This document shows, in pieces, positions 16,270 to 24,965 of a stretch of DNA of 64,000 bases; positions within the stretch are counted from its first letter, which is position 1, and each line of letters begins with the position of its first letter. The notes beneath the pieces were generated by a model. The model saw only the letters and a list, made by a program, of their open reading frames with translations. It was not told the origin of the DNA and did not search any database. Origin of the DNA: JAPHTQ01 sp050288165 (GTDB lineage: Bacteria > Pseudomonadota > Gammaproteobacteria > Thiohalomonadales > Thiohalomonadaceae); the NCBI GenBank assembly GCA_050288165.1, contig JBNKDG010000001.1:62001-126000 (forward strand), given 5' to 3'. Both the position numbers and the translations under genes were made by a program.

Positions 16270-19055
16270 GCGGCACCTCCTTCATTCACTTTGGTCACTC
16301 GGAGGGTGAACTCCTGAGAGCGGAATCCTGCCACCACCGGCTCGACCTTGTAGGGGATCAGCTTGCTGGTGGGGGTACCGATACCGTAGGCGCGGGTCAG
16401 GTGTTTGTTCTCCGAGCCGAAGGAGGAGTAGATGAACAGGGTGTCGCGCCGCACCAGACGGGTGACGTAGGCGGTGCCGCCGGCGGACTGGCCGGTGGCG
16501 TTGTTGGTCAGCTTCAGTTTGTCGCCGGTTTTGATCTGTAGTGCCTCGGCCCGATCCGGGTGGATCCATACCCCGGCGTAGATCGGCTCCTTGAACTTGT
16601 TGATCGCCGCCAGCACCGGATTGTTACTGTTGGTGGAGGCGTAGGAGACGGTCGGGGTCTTACCGTAGGTGAAGTAGAACTCGTCACCGGAGAGCGGCAT
16701 GTCCATCGGTGTGTTGGGGCGACACTCGGCGACGATGCGGGTGGCCAGCGGACTGAAGTTGGCTTGTTTGGCGCCGCCGTCGCGCAACATCCGCATCAAC
16801 GGACTGAAGAACTCCACCCGGCCCGATTCGGAAGGCAGCGGCAGTTTCCACGGCATTCCCGATTTGGCCAGGATCTCTTCCCGGTTCTCTTCCAGCATCA
16901 CCCCCTTCTCGCGCAGTTCCCTGTCGATATGTTCCGGGGTGGTATGCAACCGTTTGGCGGTGTGCTCGAAGGCGACCTCGCGGCAGGCGGCGGCGAAGGC
17001 GCCGTGTTTCATGCTGCGCTGCTTTTCCGCGTAAGCCTCTTTTACTCTGGCCGCGGGCAGGCCGGTGAGCTTCTCCACCCATTCGAGAAAACCGTACTCG
17101 TTGCCGCTGATGATGTGACTCATACGCAGCAGGATGTCGGCGATCTCTTCGGTGTCGTAGAGCGGGTCGATGGCGGCGTAGCGGGTGGTCAGCGCCAGGT
17201 CGTGGTTAACACCGTTACCGTAGAGAGTCGGTTCGTCCCGTTCCAGGTAGCTGGTGTTGGGCAGGATCACATCGGCCCAGGCGGTGGTATCGGCGGGCAG
17301 GACGTCGACCGCGATCACCAGTTCCACGTCTTTGTGGCCGAGGATGTCCTTCCAGCGCTGGTCCGGGTAGTAGTGGCGTACCGGGTTGGCGGCGTTGATC
17401 AGGAAGGCGCGGGTCTTGTAGGGCTTGCCGTCGAACTGCAGCTTGCCTTCCACCGACTCCTTGAGGCCGGTGTCGGCCATCACCGGCAGGGCGACATACT
17501 CCCGTCCGGCGGCAGCCTCCTGGGCACTGAAGGCCCAGGCCCAGCCGGGACGCCCGTGGCTGAAGTTCTTGCCGTTGGAGACCGCGCCGATGACAAACTT
17601 GGCGAAGGGCATCCCGGCCAGGTGGGCCATCGGTGCCTCGGGCATCTCAACACCTTTCGCTTTGGCTTTAATCATTGCCGCGGCCTTGTGGTGGAACTCG
17701 CCGCTCATGATCCAGCCGCCCTCCTTGTCGATACCGCCGGTGAGCATCTGGATCATCGCCTGTACCCGGCGCAGCATCATCATGTTCTGGAAGCGGGCGC
17801 CGTGCCAGCCCGGGTCGACGATCGCCGGACGGGTGGTACCGAACTCGAAGGCGATACGGCGGATGGTCGCCGCGTCGATGCCGGTGGTCTTCTCCGCCCA
17901 CTCCGGGGTGTAACCGTCCAGCTCGGTCAGTTGCGCCTGGAACACGGTGACCAGCTTATGACCGTTTTGGGTGAGCCCCCTGGGCGCTATTAATGCCGGA
18001 TCGACCGGTTTGCCGTTGACGTCGCTGTCGTTGCTGTTGCTGTAGGCGGGCAGGGAGTGGATAGCGTTGCCGCCTTCGGCCACCACCTGCGGGCGACCCT
18101 GCTTGTCCAGCGCCAGGTGCCACTCGCCTTTCTCATCCTGGTAGCTGAGGAACGGCATATTGGAGTGCCGTTTGAGGAACAGGGCGTCGTAGTGACCGTC
18201 CTCCATCATCACCTTGAGCATCGCCAGCATGAAGTCGAGGTCGGTGCCGGGACGGATGGCCAGCCACTCGTCGGCCTTGGCCGCAGTCTCGGAGCGACGC
18301 GGATCCAGTGCAACCACTTTGGCGCCGCGCTTGCGCCCGGTGGCGAAGCGCACCATGCGGCAGGTGGAGACAGCACCGATGGAGGCGTTGTTGGCGATGA
18401 AGAGGATGTACTTGGCGTTGTCGTAGTCAGGCAGCACTTCGTCGTGGATGTTGAAGTTGCCGGTGACCATGTCGGTGCCGAGGTGGCCGGTGGTAACGCA
18501 GTGCTGCATCGGCGAGGCGATGATGTTGGGCACCTGGTTAGCCATGGCGAAGGGCACCGCCCAGTTCATGTAGAAGACGCAGGAGGTCCAGCCACCGACC
18601 ATGGTCCATTCGTAGGGTTGGATATCGGCCAGTTTTTGTTTCGCTTCGATGTACTGCCAGGTCTCTTCCCAACTCGCCTGGCGAAAGGCCCAGGTGCCGC
18701 GCTCGCTGCCCTCGACACGGATCAGCGGGGTTTTGAGGCGGTCCGGGTCGTAGGTCTGGCGCAGGCCGGACTGGCCGCGGGCGCAGATCTTGCCGCGGTT
18801 GAGGGTGGAGTTCGGGTTGCCGTCGAGCTTGACGATGCGTTTGACCCCGTTGCGGGTGCGGCTGGTGACACGCAGGTTGCACAGGGACGAGCAGAAATTG
18901 CAGATGCTGTGGCTGATCTCTTCGCTGTCGGTGCTTTGCTCGGGGCTCTGTCGGCCCATCAGGGATAAGGGTTTGAGCAGGGTCAGTCCTGCTCCGCCGT
19001 AACCGGTGGCCTTGAGAAAGGACCGTCGGGTCAGGCTGGGGAAACGCCACGCCAT
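16266..19055 (-). CDS. Tat-exported molybdopterin oxidoreductase catalytic subunit (polysulfide/thiosulfate/tetrathionate reductase-like)
   Basis: DMSO-reductase superfamily enzyme of 929 aa. The start at 19055 is chosen because AAGGAG lies seven bases before it; the ATG at 19061 sits only one base from that site. A twin-arginine motif (LTRRSFLKA) marks Tat export. The [4Fe-4S] cysteines are C52, C55, C59 and C91. The likely molybdenum ligand is Cys186 in MQHC. The C-terminal molydopterin-binding domain is present (GVWIHPDRA). Tat export plus an NrfD anchor and FNR-like boxes upstream favour an anaerobic respiratory reductase; the substrate (polysulfide, thiosulfate, tetrathionate, arsenate or other) cannot be told from sequence alone. 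Large antisense open frames across it are composition artefacts. Confidence 0.9.
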   Translation of the reverse strand: MAWRFPSLTRRSFLKATGYGGAGLTLLKPLSLMGRQSPEQSTDSEEISHSICNFCSSLCNLRVTSRTRNGVKRIVKLDGNPNSTLNRGKICARGQSGLRQTYDPDRLKTPLIRVEGSERGTWAFRQASWEETWQYIEAKQKLADIQPYEWTMVGGWTSCVFYMNWAVPFAMANQVPNIIASPMQHCVTTGHLGTDMVTGNFNIHDEVLPDYDNAKYILFIANNASIGAVSTCRMVRFATGRKRGAKVVALDPRRSETAAKADEWLAIRPGTDLDFMLAMLKVMMEDGHYDALFLKRHSNMPFLSYQDEKGEWHLALDKQGRPQVVAEGGNAIHSLPAYSNSNDSDVNGKPVDPALIAPRGLTQNGHKLVTVFQAQLTELDGYTPEWAEKTTGIDAATIRRIAFEFGTTRPAIVDPGWHGARFQNMMMLRRVQAMIQMLTGGIDKEGGWIMSGEFHHKAAAMIKAKAKGVEMPEAPMAHLAGMPFAKFVIGAVSNGKNFSHGRPGWAWAFSAQEAAAGREYVALPVMADTGLKESVEGKLQFDGKPYKTRAFLINAANPVRHYYPDQRWKDILGHKDVELVIAVDVLPADTTAWADVILPNTSYLERDEPTLYGNGVNHDLALTTRYAAIDPLYDTEEIADILLRMSHIISGNEYGFLEWVEKLTGLPAARVKEAYAEKQRSMKHGAFAAACREVAFEHTAKRLHTTPEHIDRELREKGVMLEENREEILAKSGMPWKLPLPSESGRVEFFSPLMRMLRDGGAKQANFSPLATRIVAECRPNTPMDMPLSGDEFYFTYGKTPTVSYASTNSNNPVLAAINKFKEPIYAGVWIHPDRAEALQIKTGDKLKLTNNATGQSAGGTAYVTRLVRRDTLFIYSSFGSENKHLTRAYGIGTPTSKLIPYKVEPVVAGFRSQEFTLRVTKVNEGGAA

Positions 19056-19219
19056 AAACATGCTCCTTAGCTAAACCATACTGGCGCGCACAGACGAATA
19101 GCGTCGCGCGCGGGTCAATAGATACCGCTGGTTTTTTGCTGGAGTCCGTCGTGGTGTGACGGTGAAGCGTGGTTGCTTTTACTGCTTCGGGTCTGTGCCC
19201 GTTTTGTTTATGGCGGGAC

Positions 19220-19260
19220 GTTATCACAGGGTGACAAAAATCAAAGATGATCCAGATCAA
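19220..19260 (-). promoter_or_regulatory. FNR/ANR-like box and -10 element for the molybdoenzyme operon
   Basis: ATGATCCAGATCAA at 19247-19260 matches the palindrome TTGAT-N4-ATCAA at 9 of 10 fixed positions. On the minus strand GATAAC (19225-19220), preceded by TG-N, can serve as an extended -10. The predicted start of transcription near 19213 puts the box centre at about -40.5, close to the -41.5 of class II FNR-activated promoters. No experimental support is implied. Confidence 0.65.
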
Positions 19261-19368
19261 GAAAATAATTCGAGTAAAATCAATAACATATTAGAATATA
19301 CTGATGTTCTGACTTTATTGAGATGCTTTTGCCTTTGCCTGTGGTGAGCGCTAATCTCGTGCAGAGTG

Positions 19369-19382
19369 TTGATCTGTATCAG
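19369..19382. promoter_or_regulatory. second FNR/ANR-like box
   Basis: TTGATCTGTATCAG matches TTGAT-N4-ATCAA at 9 of 10 positions. It lies 77 bases before the GGDEF start codon. A TATAGT at 19423-19428 could be the -10, which would place the box centre near -60, a class I position. Confidence 0.55.
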
Positions 19383-19458
19383 GTAATTGTCTTGCTATTG
19401 CAACAATTGTCATAGCCTGTCGTATAGTGTGAGCGTCAGCGGTTTGGGGTTCGGGGGA

Positions 19459-20646
19459 ATGAAATTTCTGCGGAAAATTTTCACGGCATTGGGTGAGTCG
19501 ATAGGGATCTATACGGCCGACCAGTTAAAGGAACTGCTCATCTCCAGTCACCACAGTGAACCGATATGCCGCCACCGCGCCACGGTGATCCAGAGCCGGG
19601 TCTTCTTTTTCAGTGTTGTCTTCGCTGTGCTGGTCCCCGCGTGGACGCTGATCGATCTGCTGTTCCTGCCGCACTGGTTGTGGGTCGATCTGTTGCTGAT
19701 GCGTATGGTTTCCGGCTTGCTGTTTATTATCATCGCCTGGCAGTCGCGTAAGGAGCATGAGTTACCCCGTGCGCGCATGTTGCTGGCGGCACTGCTGGCG
19801 ATTACGCCACTGTTCTATCTCACTGCCGATCACTGGATTCACGCCTATCCACTCAGCGGGATGGAGATGGTGGCGGCAGAACTCTACGAACTATTGCCCT
19901 TCATCATGATCGCCGGGATGACCCTGTTCCCACTGACCTTGTTTGAGTTTTTCCTCTACGCGGTACCGCTGTTCGCAGTGACCTACTACAGCACCCACTT
20001 CGATACGCTGGAGGATATTCCCCATGCGGTCTCGACCCTGTGGTTATTTGTGCTGATCATGGGTGTGGCACTGTTCGCTTCGTTGACCCAACTGCGTTAC
20101 ATGCTCTCCCAGGCCAGTCGTCTCAGCTACGATGCGTTGACCGGGGCACTGACCCGTCGTGCCGGGATTGAGATGCTGGATCTGCAATTCCGTATGGCGA
20201 GGATCAGCAACACGCCGTTATCCATCCTGTTTTTCGATCTGGATCACTTCAAGAACGTCAATGATCAGTACGGCCACGAGGCCGGTGATCTGGTGCTGAA
20301 GACGGCGGTGAAATATTTCGATAGAGCGGTGCGCAAGGGTGATAGCGTGATTCGCTGGGGTGGAGAGGAGTTCATTATCGTGCTGCCTACCGCGGTTTCC
20401 AGGCAGGCCTGTGAGGTGGTGGTGAGGATCATGCGTTCAGGCATCGGTACTCATCCTGACGGTACACCGATCACCGCCAGTGTTGGTGTGGCGGAGATAC
20501 AGGAAGACCATCCCCGCGACTGGAAGGCGATGGTCGAACTGGCGGATCGTCGCATGTATCAGGCTAAGGGCACGGGGCGTGCACGAAGTGTCGGCGGTGC
20601 GGGTCAGCCATTGCTGTGGAAGGATTTTGCCGAAACCACGGGTTAA
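19459..20646 (+). CDS. membrane-bound GGDEF diguanylate cyclase
   Basis: Protein of 395 aa starting at the ATG that follows TCGGGGGA; the frame is open upstream but lacks a better start. About six membrane helices (about residues 55-215) form the sensor half. The GGDEF domain (about 230-390) has DALTGALTRR, an intact GGEEF loop (301-305) and an RKGD I-site five residues before it, so c-di-GMP synthesis with feedback inhibition is expected. It is divergent from the molybdoenzyme operon and shares its FNR-like upstream region, which may tie its expression to oxygen. Its stop overlaps the convergent P-type ATPase stop by four bases. Confidence 0.9.
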   Translation: MKFLRKIFTALGESIGIYTADQLKELLISSHHSEPICRHRATVIQSRVFFFSVVFAVLVPAWTLIDLLFLPHWLWVDLLLMRMVSGLLFIIIAWQSRKEHELPRARMLLAALLAITPLFYLTADHWIHAYPLSGMEMVAAELYELLPFIMIAGMTLFPLTLFEFFLYAVPLFAVTYYSTHFDTLEDIPHAVSTLWLFVLIMGVALFASLTQLRYMLSQASRLSYDALTGALTRRAGIEMLDLQFRMARISNTPLSILFFDLDHFKNVNDQYGHEAGDLVLKTAVKYFDRAVRKGDSVIRWGGEEFIIVLPTAVSRQACEVVVRIMRSGIGTHPDGTPITASVGVAEIQEDHPRDWKAMVELADRRMYQAKGTGRARSVGGAGQPLLWKDFAETTG

Positions 20647-23375
20647 CCGCTGGGAATCACCATACCTCTGGCACGCAGCACTGTCAGGATCTGTTTACGC
20701 AGGTAGTCGAGACCGAAGATCAGGAACGGTCCCAGCCAGGCAACCGCATAGATCGTGGTATCTACCGGGCCGGTACCCAGCAGTTTTCCCAGGGGTGGGA
20801 AGTAGAGGATCGCCCAGGAGAAGATCACCTCGAATACCAGGCCGAGCACGATCAGCGGGTTGTGCAGAAAGTCTAGCGTGAGGCCACTGCCGGTACGCGA
20901 ACGGCGGCCAAACAGGTTGCCCATTTGCATGAGAATAATGGATGAAAGCGTGATGCCAGTGGCCGAGAGATAGAGCGGGTCACGCACCGATAGTTCATCG
21001 CCGTAGTGCCATCCCCCATCGACCAATACCCAGAAGAAGAGTGTTAAAGCGAAGGCTGCTTCGATCAGGCCAAGGAAGAGATAGCTGTGCGCCATTAACG
21101 GAAACGATAACAACCCCTGTTTACTATCACGCGGCGGTTGTTTCATCACTTCCGGATCGGGTTTCTCCTGACCCAGTCCCATCGACGGAATGATGTCAGT
21201 GCCGAGATCGATGGCGAGGATCTGGATCACGGTCATCGCCAGGGGCACCGGGAATAGCATGTAGAGGATGTAGGGCAGGATCTCCGGACCGTTGCTCACC
21301 AGTACATAGTTGGTGAACTTGCGGATGTTGTTGAAGATGGTGCGCCCCTCTTCGATACCGTTGACGATGGAGGCGAAGTTGTCGTCGAGCAGGATCACCT
21401 GCGCCGCCTCGCGGGCCACATCGGTGCCGCTTTTGCCCATGGCGATGCCGACATCGGCGGCTTTGAGTGCCGGGGCGTCGTTAACCCCATCACCGGTCAT
21501 CGCTACTACCTTGTTCAACTCGTGGAAGGCGGAGACCACCTTCCACTTCTGTTCTGGCGTGGTGCGTGCAAAGACATGAACGCCGCTGCGCAGCCGTTCC
21601 ACCAGTGCGCGTTTGCCGATGCGCGCCAGTTCATCCCCGGTGATCACATTGCCGCTGGCTGGCGCGTCCTCGGCGATGATGCCTGCCTGACGGGCGATCG
21701 CTTCGGCAGTTGCCGGATGGTCGCCGGTGATCATGACCACATCGATGCCGGCGCTACGGCACTGGGCTACGGCATGGGGGACCTCTTCACGGATCGGGTC
21801 TTCGCTGCCGATGAATCCCTTCAACACCAGTTTCTGTTCCAGTTGCTGCTGCGCATCGTCCCCCTGCGGCAATGTTTCTGTGAAGCGATAGGCCAGGGCG
21901 ATCACCCGTTGGCCACTGGAGGCCATCTGTTCGACTACCGCTTCGGCCTTTTGCAGGTAGTGTTCATTCAGTTCGTGCACCGCACCGTGGATGGAGTCGA
22001 TGTGGGTCAACATGGGGCGCAGACTTTCCCAGGCACCTTTGACGCTATAGAGATAGCTCCCCTTGCATTCCAGATGGCCGTCGCATTCCAGTACACCACC
22101 AGCGCGGCGTTTTTCATCGTCAAAGGAAAAGCGCATCACGGTGCGGTCGATGACGGCCTGAGGATCGCCCTGCACGGCAATCATGGTTTCCGCCAGGGCG
22201 ATATCGAGCGGGTCGCCGCTCAGGCCGTTCTCGGTCTGGTGGACGTCAGAGGCGGCCAATGCCAGACGCAACAGATAATCGCGCTGTGGCCCGGGCAACT
22301 CTTCGCCATGAATGGGATCGCGAAGCGCGGTAATTGCCAGACGGTTTTGGGTCAGGGTGCCGGTTTTGTCGGTGCAGATCACATGGACCGCGCCCAGCGC
22401 TTCGACCGAGTTGAGGCCTTTCACCAGTACGTTGCGCCTTGCCATACGCAGGCTGCCCATCGCCAGTGACAGGGTGAAGGTGGGTAGTAGTCCTTCCGGC
22501 ACGTTGGCGACGATGATGCCCATCATGAATACCAGATTGACCCACAACGACTGGCCACTGAGCACGCCGTAGGTGAAGAACACCAGCCCCATGCTGACGG
22601 CGATAACCGTCAGTACCCGCACCATGTGCGCCGTCTCTCTTTCCAGCGGCGAGGGTTTGCGTTCCACATCGCGCGAGAGGGTGGCGATCTTGCCAAATTC
22701 GGTGCGCGCGCCGGTGGCAAAGACCACCGCCTTGCCGCGTCCTTTTTTCACCATGCATCCGGCGAACAGTACATTGGTGCTGTCGCTGAGAATGCTCTGT
22801 TGCGCTTCCGCGGTAAGACGCACCGGCCGGGATTCACCGGTGAGCGGTGCGTTGTTGACCACCAAATCCTGCACCTCCACCAGACGTGCATCGGCAGGCA
22901 CCTTGTCGCCTTCGCTGAGCATCAGCACATCGCCGGGGACCAGCTGTTCGGCAAGGATGGTCAGTTCCCTGCCATCACGAAGGACATTGACCTGTTGCGG
23001 CAGGAATTTGCGCAGCTCTTCCATCGCCTTTTCGGCGCGATACTCCTGCACAAAACTGAACAGGGCGTTGAGGATCGACACGCCCAACAGTGCCCAACCG
23101 AGGATGTTCATCCCTTCGCCCGGCTGGATGTAGTCGGCGACGAAACAGATCGCGGCGGAGATATCGAGCAGGATGGTAAAGAAGTTAGTGAACTGGCGGG
23201 CGAGGCTTTTGAGCCAGAGCAGACGTCGCGCTTCCTCGATGGTGTTGGGGCCGACTTCGTTCAGGCGCTCGCTGACTTCGTGAGCACTCAGGCCATTCTC
23301 GCTTGTGTGTAGAAAGCGATAAACCTGACGACTATCGATATTCTGGATCTGGCGTTCTTGCCCCGGCATCTCCAT
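20643..23375 (-). CDS. P-type cation ATPase, IIC (Na,K-ATPase-like) subgroup
   Basis: Protein of 910 aa with TGES in the actuator domain, phosphorylation motif DKTGTLTQNR (Asp336), hinge GDGVNDAPAL and about ten membrane helices. The M4 motif PEGLLPT (293-299) with preceding IVANV, and IDLGTDIIPS in M6, resemble Na,K-ATPases rather than SERCA (which has PEGLPA), suggesting Na+ or K+ rather than Ca2+ transport. No beta-subunit gene is nearby. ATG at 23375 is preferred over the adjacent GTG at 23378. It starts three bases after the Usp gene stop, with its ribosome site inside that gene, so the two are co-translated. Confidence 0.9.
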   Translation of the reverse strand: MEMPGQERQIQNIDSRQVYRFLHTSENGLSAHEVSERLNEVGPNTIEEARRLLWLKSLARQFTNFFTILLDISAAICFVADYIQPGEGMNILGWALLGVSILNALFSFVQEYRAEKAMEELRKFLPQQVNVLRDGRELTILAEQLVPGDVLMLSEGDKVPADARLVEVQDLVVNNAPLTGESRPVRLTAEAQQSILSDSTNVLFAGCMVKKGRGKAVVFATGARTEFGKIATLSRDVERKPSPLERETAHMVRVLTVIAVSMGLVFFTYGVLSGQSLWVNLVFMMGIIVANVPEGLLPTFTLSLAMGSLRMARRNVLVKGLNSVEALGAVHVICTDKTGTLTQNRLAITALRDPIHGEELPGPQRDYLLRLALAASDVHQTENGLSGDPLDIALAETMIAVQGDPQAVIDRTVMRFSFDDEKRRAGGVLECDGHLECKGSYLYSVKGAWESLRPMLTHIDSIHGAVHELNEHYLQKAEAVVEQMASSGQRVIALAYRFTETLPQGDDAQQQLEQKLVLKGFIGSEDPIREEVPHAVAQCRSAGIDVVMITGDHPATAEAIARQAGIIAEDAPASGNVITGDELARIGKRALVERLRSGVHVFARTTPEQKWKVVSAFHELNKVVAMTGDGVNDAPALKAADVGIAMGKSGTDVAREAAQVILLDDNFASIVNGIEEGRTIFNNIRKFTNYVLVSNGPEILPYILYMLFPVPLAMTVIQILAIDLGTDIIPSMGLGQEKPDPEVMKQPPRDSKQGLLSFPLMAHSYLFLGLIEAAFALTLFFWVLVDGGWHYGDELSVRDPLYLSATGITLSSIILMQMGNLFGRRSRTGSGLTLDFLHNPLIVLGLVFEVIFSWAILYFPPLGKLLGTGPVDTTIYAVAWLGPFLIFGLDYLRKQILTVLRARGMVIPSG

Positions 23376-23378
23376 CAC

Positions 23379-24227
23379 TTACACTCCGCGGTAGATCGCG
23401 ACATCGCAGGGGGTATCGCGCAGTACCACTTCTATCGGATTGCCGTAGTGAAATTTACGTCTCAGGTTTTTCCAGGCCGCTTCCATCAGGATCAGATGTG
23501 ACTTGTGACGGTTGGCAGCGATGATCACTTCGTGGGCCCAGTCATCGGAAATAGTCACATTAGTGTCGATCAGCGTCTGATCGACGCCGCTTAGTTCGGC
23601 CAGTTGCCGATCCAGATCGGCCATACTCTCCCAGCCTTTTTGCCGTAACTGTTCCACTTGCGTGTGTTGCAGGCGACGGAACAGCAGACGTTTGATCATC
23701 ATGACCCGCAACATATGAATACGCGTCACCGTTGGTGAGAAGCGGCGCATGATCTCGGCACTGGTGAGGAAGCCTTCACGGTCACCGGCGATCGGTATCA
23801 GAAATCGATGTGGCGCACCGAGCAGGCCCGGCTGCGCCACACGTACTGCCATGACATCAAAACTTCGATCGGAGAGCAGTCGTTCCGATACGGTACCGGC
23901 GAGATAGCCGTTTGCCCGGGCATTGAGGCGGGCACCACAGACCAGCAGAGTACCGGGTGTGGTCGGCATATTGGTAAGCAGATCACGGAAAATGGCATCG
24001 ACGCCAGGCCCGGACGAGGGGATGATGTCGAGCTTCAGGCTTACGCCACATTCGCTGCTGGCGCTCTCCATGGTGGTAACCTTGTTGTGGACCTCCTCAG
24101 CGGAGATTTCATCGGTATTGATGTAAAGAACCCTGAGGGTGCGATCGGCATCCTGCCGGGCGAGATTTTGCGCGTACCAGGCGACCCAGTCGCCATTGAT
24201 GGAACCGTCATACGCAAGGTGTATCAA
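23379..24227 (-). CDS. tandem-domain universal stress protein
   Basis: Protein of 282 aa with two Usp-like alpha/beta domains: residues about 1-140 (IHLAYDGS start, VSERLL near the ATP-loop region) and about 145-282. The likely start is TTG at 24227, because GAGGAGAGG lies six bases before it and the encoded protein then begins like other Usp proteins; a TTG at 24245 opens the frame. The second-domain nucleotide loop is poorly conserved. Its gene is fused in operon with a P-type ATPase, so it may regulate or sense ion stress for that pump. Confidence 0.85.
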   Translation of the reverse strand: MIHLAYDGSINGDWVAWYAQNLARQDADRTLRVLYINTDEISAEEVHNKVTTMESASSECGVSLKLDIIPSSGPGVDAIFRDLLTNMPTTPGTLLVCGARLNARANGYLAGTVSERLLSDRSFDVMAVRVAQPGLLGAPHRFLIPIAGDREGFLTSAEIMRRFSPTVTRIHMLRVMMIKRLLFRRLQHTQVEQLRQKGWESMADLDRQLAELSGVDQTLIDTNVTISDDWAHEVIIAANRHKSHLILMEAAWKNLRRKFHYGNPIEVVLRDTPCDVAIYRGV

Positions 24228-24377
24228 CGTCCTCTCCTCGTTCAAAACCGTCAGATGCAGAGATGAGTTTAGACAGGAGTTTTCTGTTACGCCTGTTTGG
24301 TGGGTGCAGCAAGTTACTGCTACTGTTGCTGGGAGTGTCTGATATTGGTGACCTCAAACCACGGGAGACTTCTGTTT

Positions 24378-24677
24378 ATGCTGGTGACCTTTACCTGTAA
24401 GGCCTATGCCGATATCACCATGTTTGGTGAGGTGGCAGTCTCTCTGCTGAAAATGATGGGACATAGCGGCAAGGTGCCGGGTGCGTTGAGTGCCGACGAT
24501 GTGCCCGACGCCCTGCAGAATCTTCGCCAGGCATTGGCCAAACTGGCCCAGGAAGAGATGCCGGATGCGGGCGACGAGGATGAGCCGCCGGTAAGTCTCA
24601 ACAACCGTGCGCTGCCACTCATCAAACTACTTGAGGCGGCAGCGGCGGCTCGTACGCATGTGATGTGGGATAGTTAG
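24378..24677 (+). CDS. DUF1840 family protein
   Basis: Small acidic cytoplasmic protein of 99 aa. The opening MLVTFTCKAYADITMFG and MMGHSG-x-VPGAL pattern are the hallmark of DUF1840, found mainly in beta- and gammaproteobacteria. Function unknown. It is divergent from the Usp/P-type ATPase operon, and the 150 bases between show no operator I can define. GGGAGA lies ten bases before the ATG. Confidence 0.88.
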   Translation: MLVTFTCKAYADITMFGEVAVSLLKMMGHSGKVPGALSADDVPDALQNLRQALAKLAQEEMPDAGDEDEPPVSLNNRALPLIKLLEAAAAARTHVMWDS

Positions 24678-24813
24678 TGACCCTGGTAGCACGGGCAGCC
24701 AATTACCCTAGTTTTTCACTGGTTTATTTTCTCTACGCATTCCTATAAATTTGGTCTCGGCCGCAAGGCACCACACTATTTCAGTTACAACAATAAAATA
24801 GAGAGACAAAACA

Positions 24814-24927
24814 ATGGATGCCGTAGCAATTCTTTCAATCGCTTCAGTCGCCGGTTCGATCGTGGTGTTTGTCGTTCTGGGGATTTTGATCAACAGACTG
24901 ATCAATAAAACCAACTCAGTAGACTAA
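24814..24927 (+). CDS. 37-aa single-helix membrane microprotein
   Basis: A short frame with ATG, 37 codons and TAA, preceded by GAGAG at a usable distance. The product has one strong hydrophobic helix (about residues 5-26, ILSIASVAGSIVVFVVLG) and a short polar tail ending NKTNSVD. Codon use looks normal and the sequence resembles small accessory subunits of membrane complexes in shape only. It is bounded by a GC hairpin at 24946. No homologue recognised; the call rests on ribosome site, composition and the clear membrane segment. Confidence 0.5.
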   Translation: MDAVAILSIASVAGSIVVFVVLGILINRLINKTNSVD

Positions 24928-24945
24928 GTCCCAGTACTGCTAGCA

Positions 24946-24962
24946 GGGGGCACAACGCCCCC
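24946..24962. terminator. GC hairpin between convergent genes
   Basis: GGGGGC and GCCCCC form a perfect 6-bp stem with a 5-base loop, just after the microprotein and directly next to the HDOD gene stop. It lacks a T run on either strand, so termination is tentative. Confidence 0.4.
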
Positions 24963-24965
24963 GGT

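Larger units (their letters stand above)
19056..19458. promoter_or_regulatory. divergent intergenic region with two FNR-like boxes
   Basis: This 400-base stretch separates the molybdoenzyme operon (-) from a GGDEF gene (+) and contains no convincing gene. It is AT-richer than its surroundings and holds two 14-bp dyads matching the FNR/ANR consensus (listed separately), with candidate -10 elements on both strands. Confidence 0.7.

Noticed and set aside
16560..17993. Long plus-strand open frame (477 codons) across the molybdoenzyme gene, and similar ones at 18057-18968.
   Set aside because: Antisense to a gene with strong domains; composition is low-complexity His/Gly/Asp/Val and no motif is seen. 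GC-rich coding sequence produces such frames.
21522..22469. Plus-strand open frame antisense to the P-type ATPase.
   Set aside because: Opposite strand carries conserved DKTGTLT and hinge motifs; the plus frame has no recognisable domain.
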